Below, piece by piece: positions 5,471 to 5,655 of a stretch of 5,655 nucleotides of DNA. Below the pieces are notes generated by a model. It was not told where the DNA came from, ran no database searches, and saw only the letters and a list, made by a program, of their open reading frames with translations. Origin of the DNA: Gammaproteobacteria bacterium (GTDB taxonomy: Bacteria; Pseudomonadota; Gammaproteobacteria; Methylococcales; Methylomonadaceae). The stretch is from the NCBI GenBank assembly GCA_024511045.1, contig JANEMG010000172.1, forward strand, positions 1 to 5,655, read 5' to 3'. Position 1 is the stretch's first letter; each line of letters starts with the position of its first letter. Both the position numbers and the translations under genes were made by a program.

Positions 5471-5655
5471 GATCAAATTGAAAAGACTCTCTGGTTAAAA
5501 AGTAAATCGGCTGCAAACCCGCTGAAACCGTACCTGTTCCCGAAAATTCATGCTGGATCGATCACTATCGGCATTGAATATTCAAGGATCTGTCCTGATT
5601 TTACCATTATTTCGTTTTGAACATTTTCCCGCGGGCGCTGCAAATTCTTTTTTAA
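5471..5655. other. upstream spacer of amgK; no gene supported
   Basis: 185 bases that are AT-richer than the flanking gene. I find no coding frame with a ribosome site and no convincing −35/−10 pair for amgK. It contains a perfect 12-base palindrome (5574–5585), a GATCGATC (5557–5564), a CCCGCGGG (5628–5635) and a T6 run close to the right edge. The layout fits a shared control region for amgK and a divergent gene outside the window. Confidence 0.4.
5574..5585. promoter_or_regulatory. perfect 12-bp palindrome TTGAATATTCAA, candidate operator
   Basis: The site is identical on both strands and lies about 104 bases upstream of the amgK ATG. Its size and AT-rich centre fit a dimeric repressor site, and TTGAAT could also be a −35 hexamer in either direction, though no good −10 follows. 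It could be chance in an AT-rich spacer. Confidence 0.3.

Overview
The window looks like chromosomal DNA from a gammaproteobacterium, probably free-living and outside the enteric bacteria. The reasons are a NagZ of the gammaproteobacterial type, the AmgK–MurU pair known from pseudomonads and relatives, and a short HIT protein with a QLHLHH active site. GC content is moderate and gene packing is tight. I see no mobile element, tRNA, rRNA or CRISPR array. Genus cannot be fixed from the sequence alone.

Layout, left to right. A short AT-richer stretch (1–128) follows nagZ and holds a tiny ORF abutting the nagZ stop. nagZ lies on the minus strand (129–1151). It is divergent from a small exported FliL-domain protein (plus, 1240–1632). 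That gene converges, across a 19-base gap, with a HIT-family hydrolase (minus, 1652–2071). A 146-base divergent spacer with recognisable promoter elements separates the HIT gene from a polytopic, histidine-rich membrane protein of unknown function (plus, 2218–3276). After a 231-base non-coding stretch with several small stem-loops come three minus-strand genes in transcription order amgK (5470–4466), murU (4469–3798) and a dodecin (3717–3508). The final 185 bases are an upstream spacer with no gene I can support.

The clearest functional theme is peptidoglycan recycling. NagZ releases GlcNAc from muropeptides. AmgK phosphorylates the recovered MurNAc at C1, and MurU converts MurNAc-1-phosphate to UDP-MurNAc, feeding it back into wall synthesis without de novo MurA. 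amgK and murU overlap by four bases (ATGA), so they are almost certainly co-transcribed and translationally coupled. The dodecin, a small flavin-storage dodecamer, may be read from the same transcript or from its own start.

The least explained parts are the histidine-rich membrane protein, the tiny ORF after nagZ with a canonical slippery heptamer, and the stem-loop-rich spacer at 3277–3507. No obviously new multi-gene system is visible; most of the window is ordinary housekeeping DNA.
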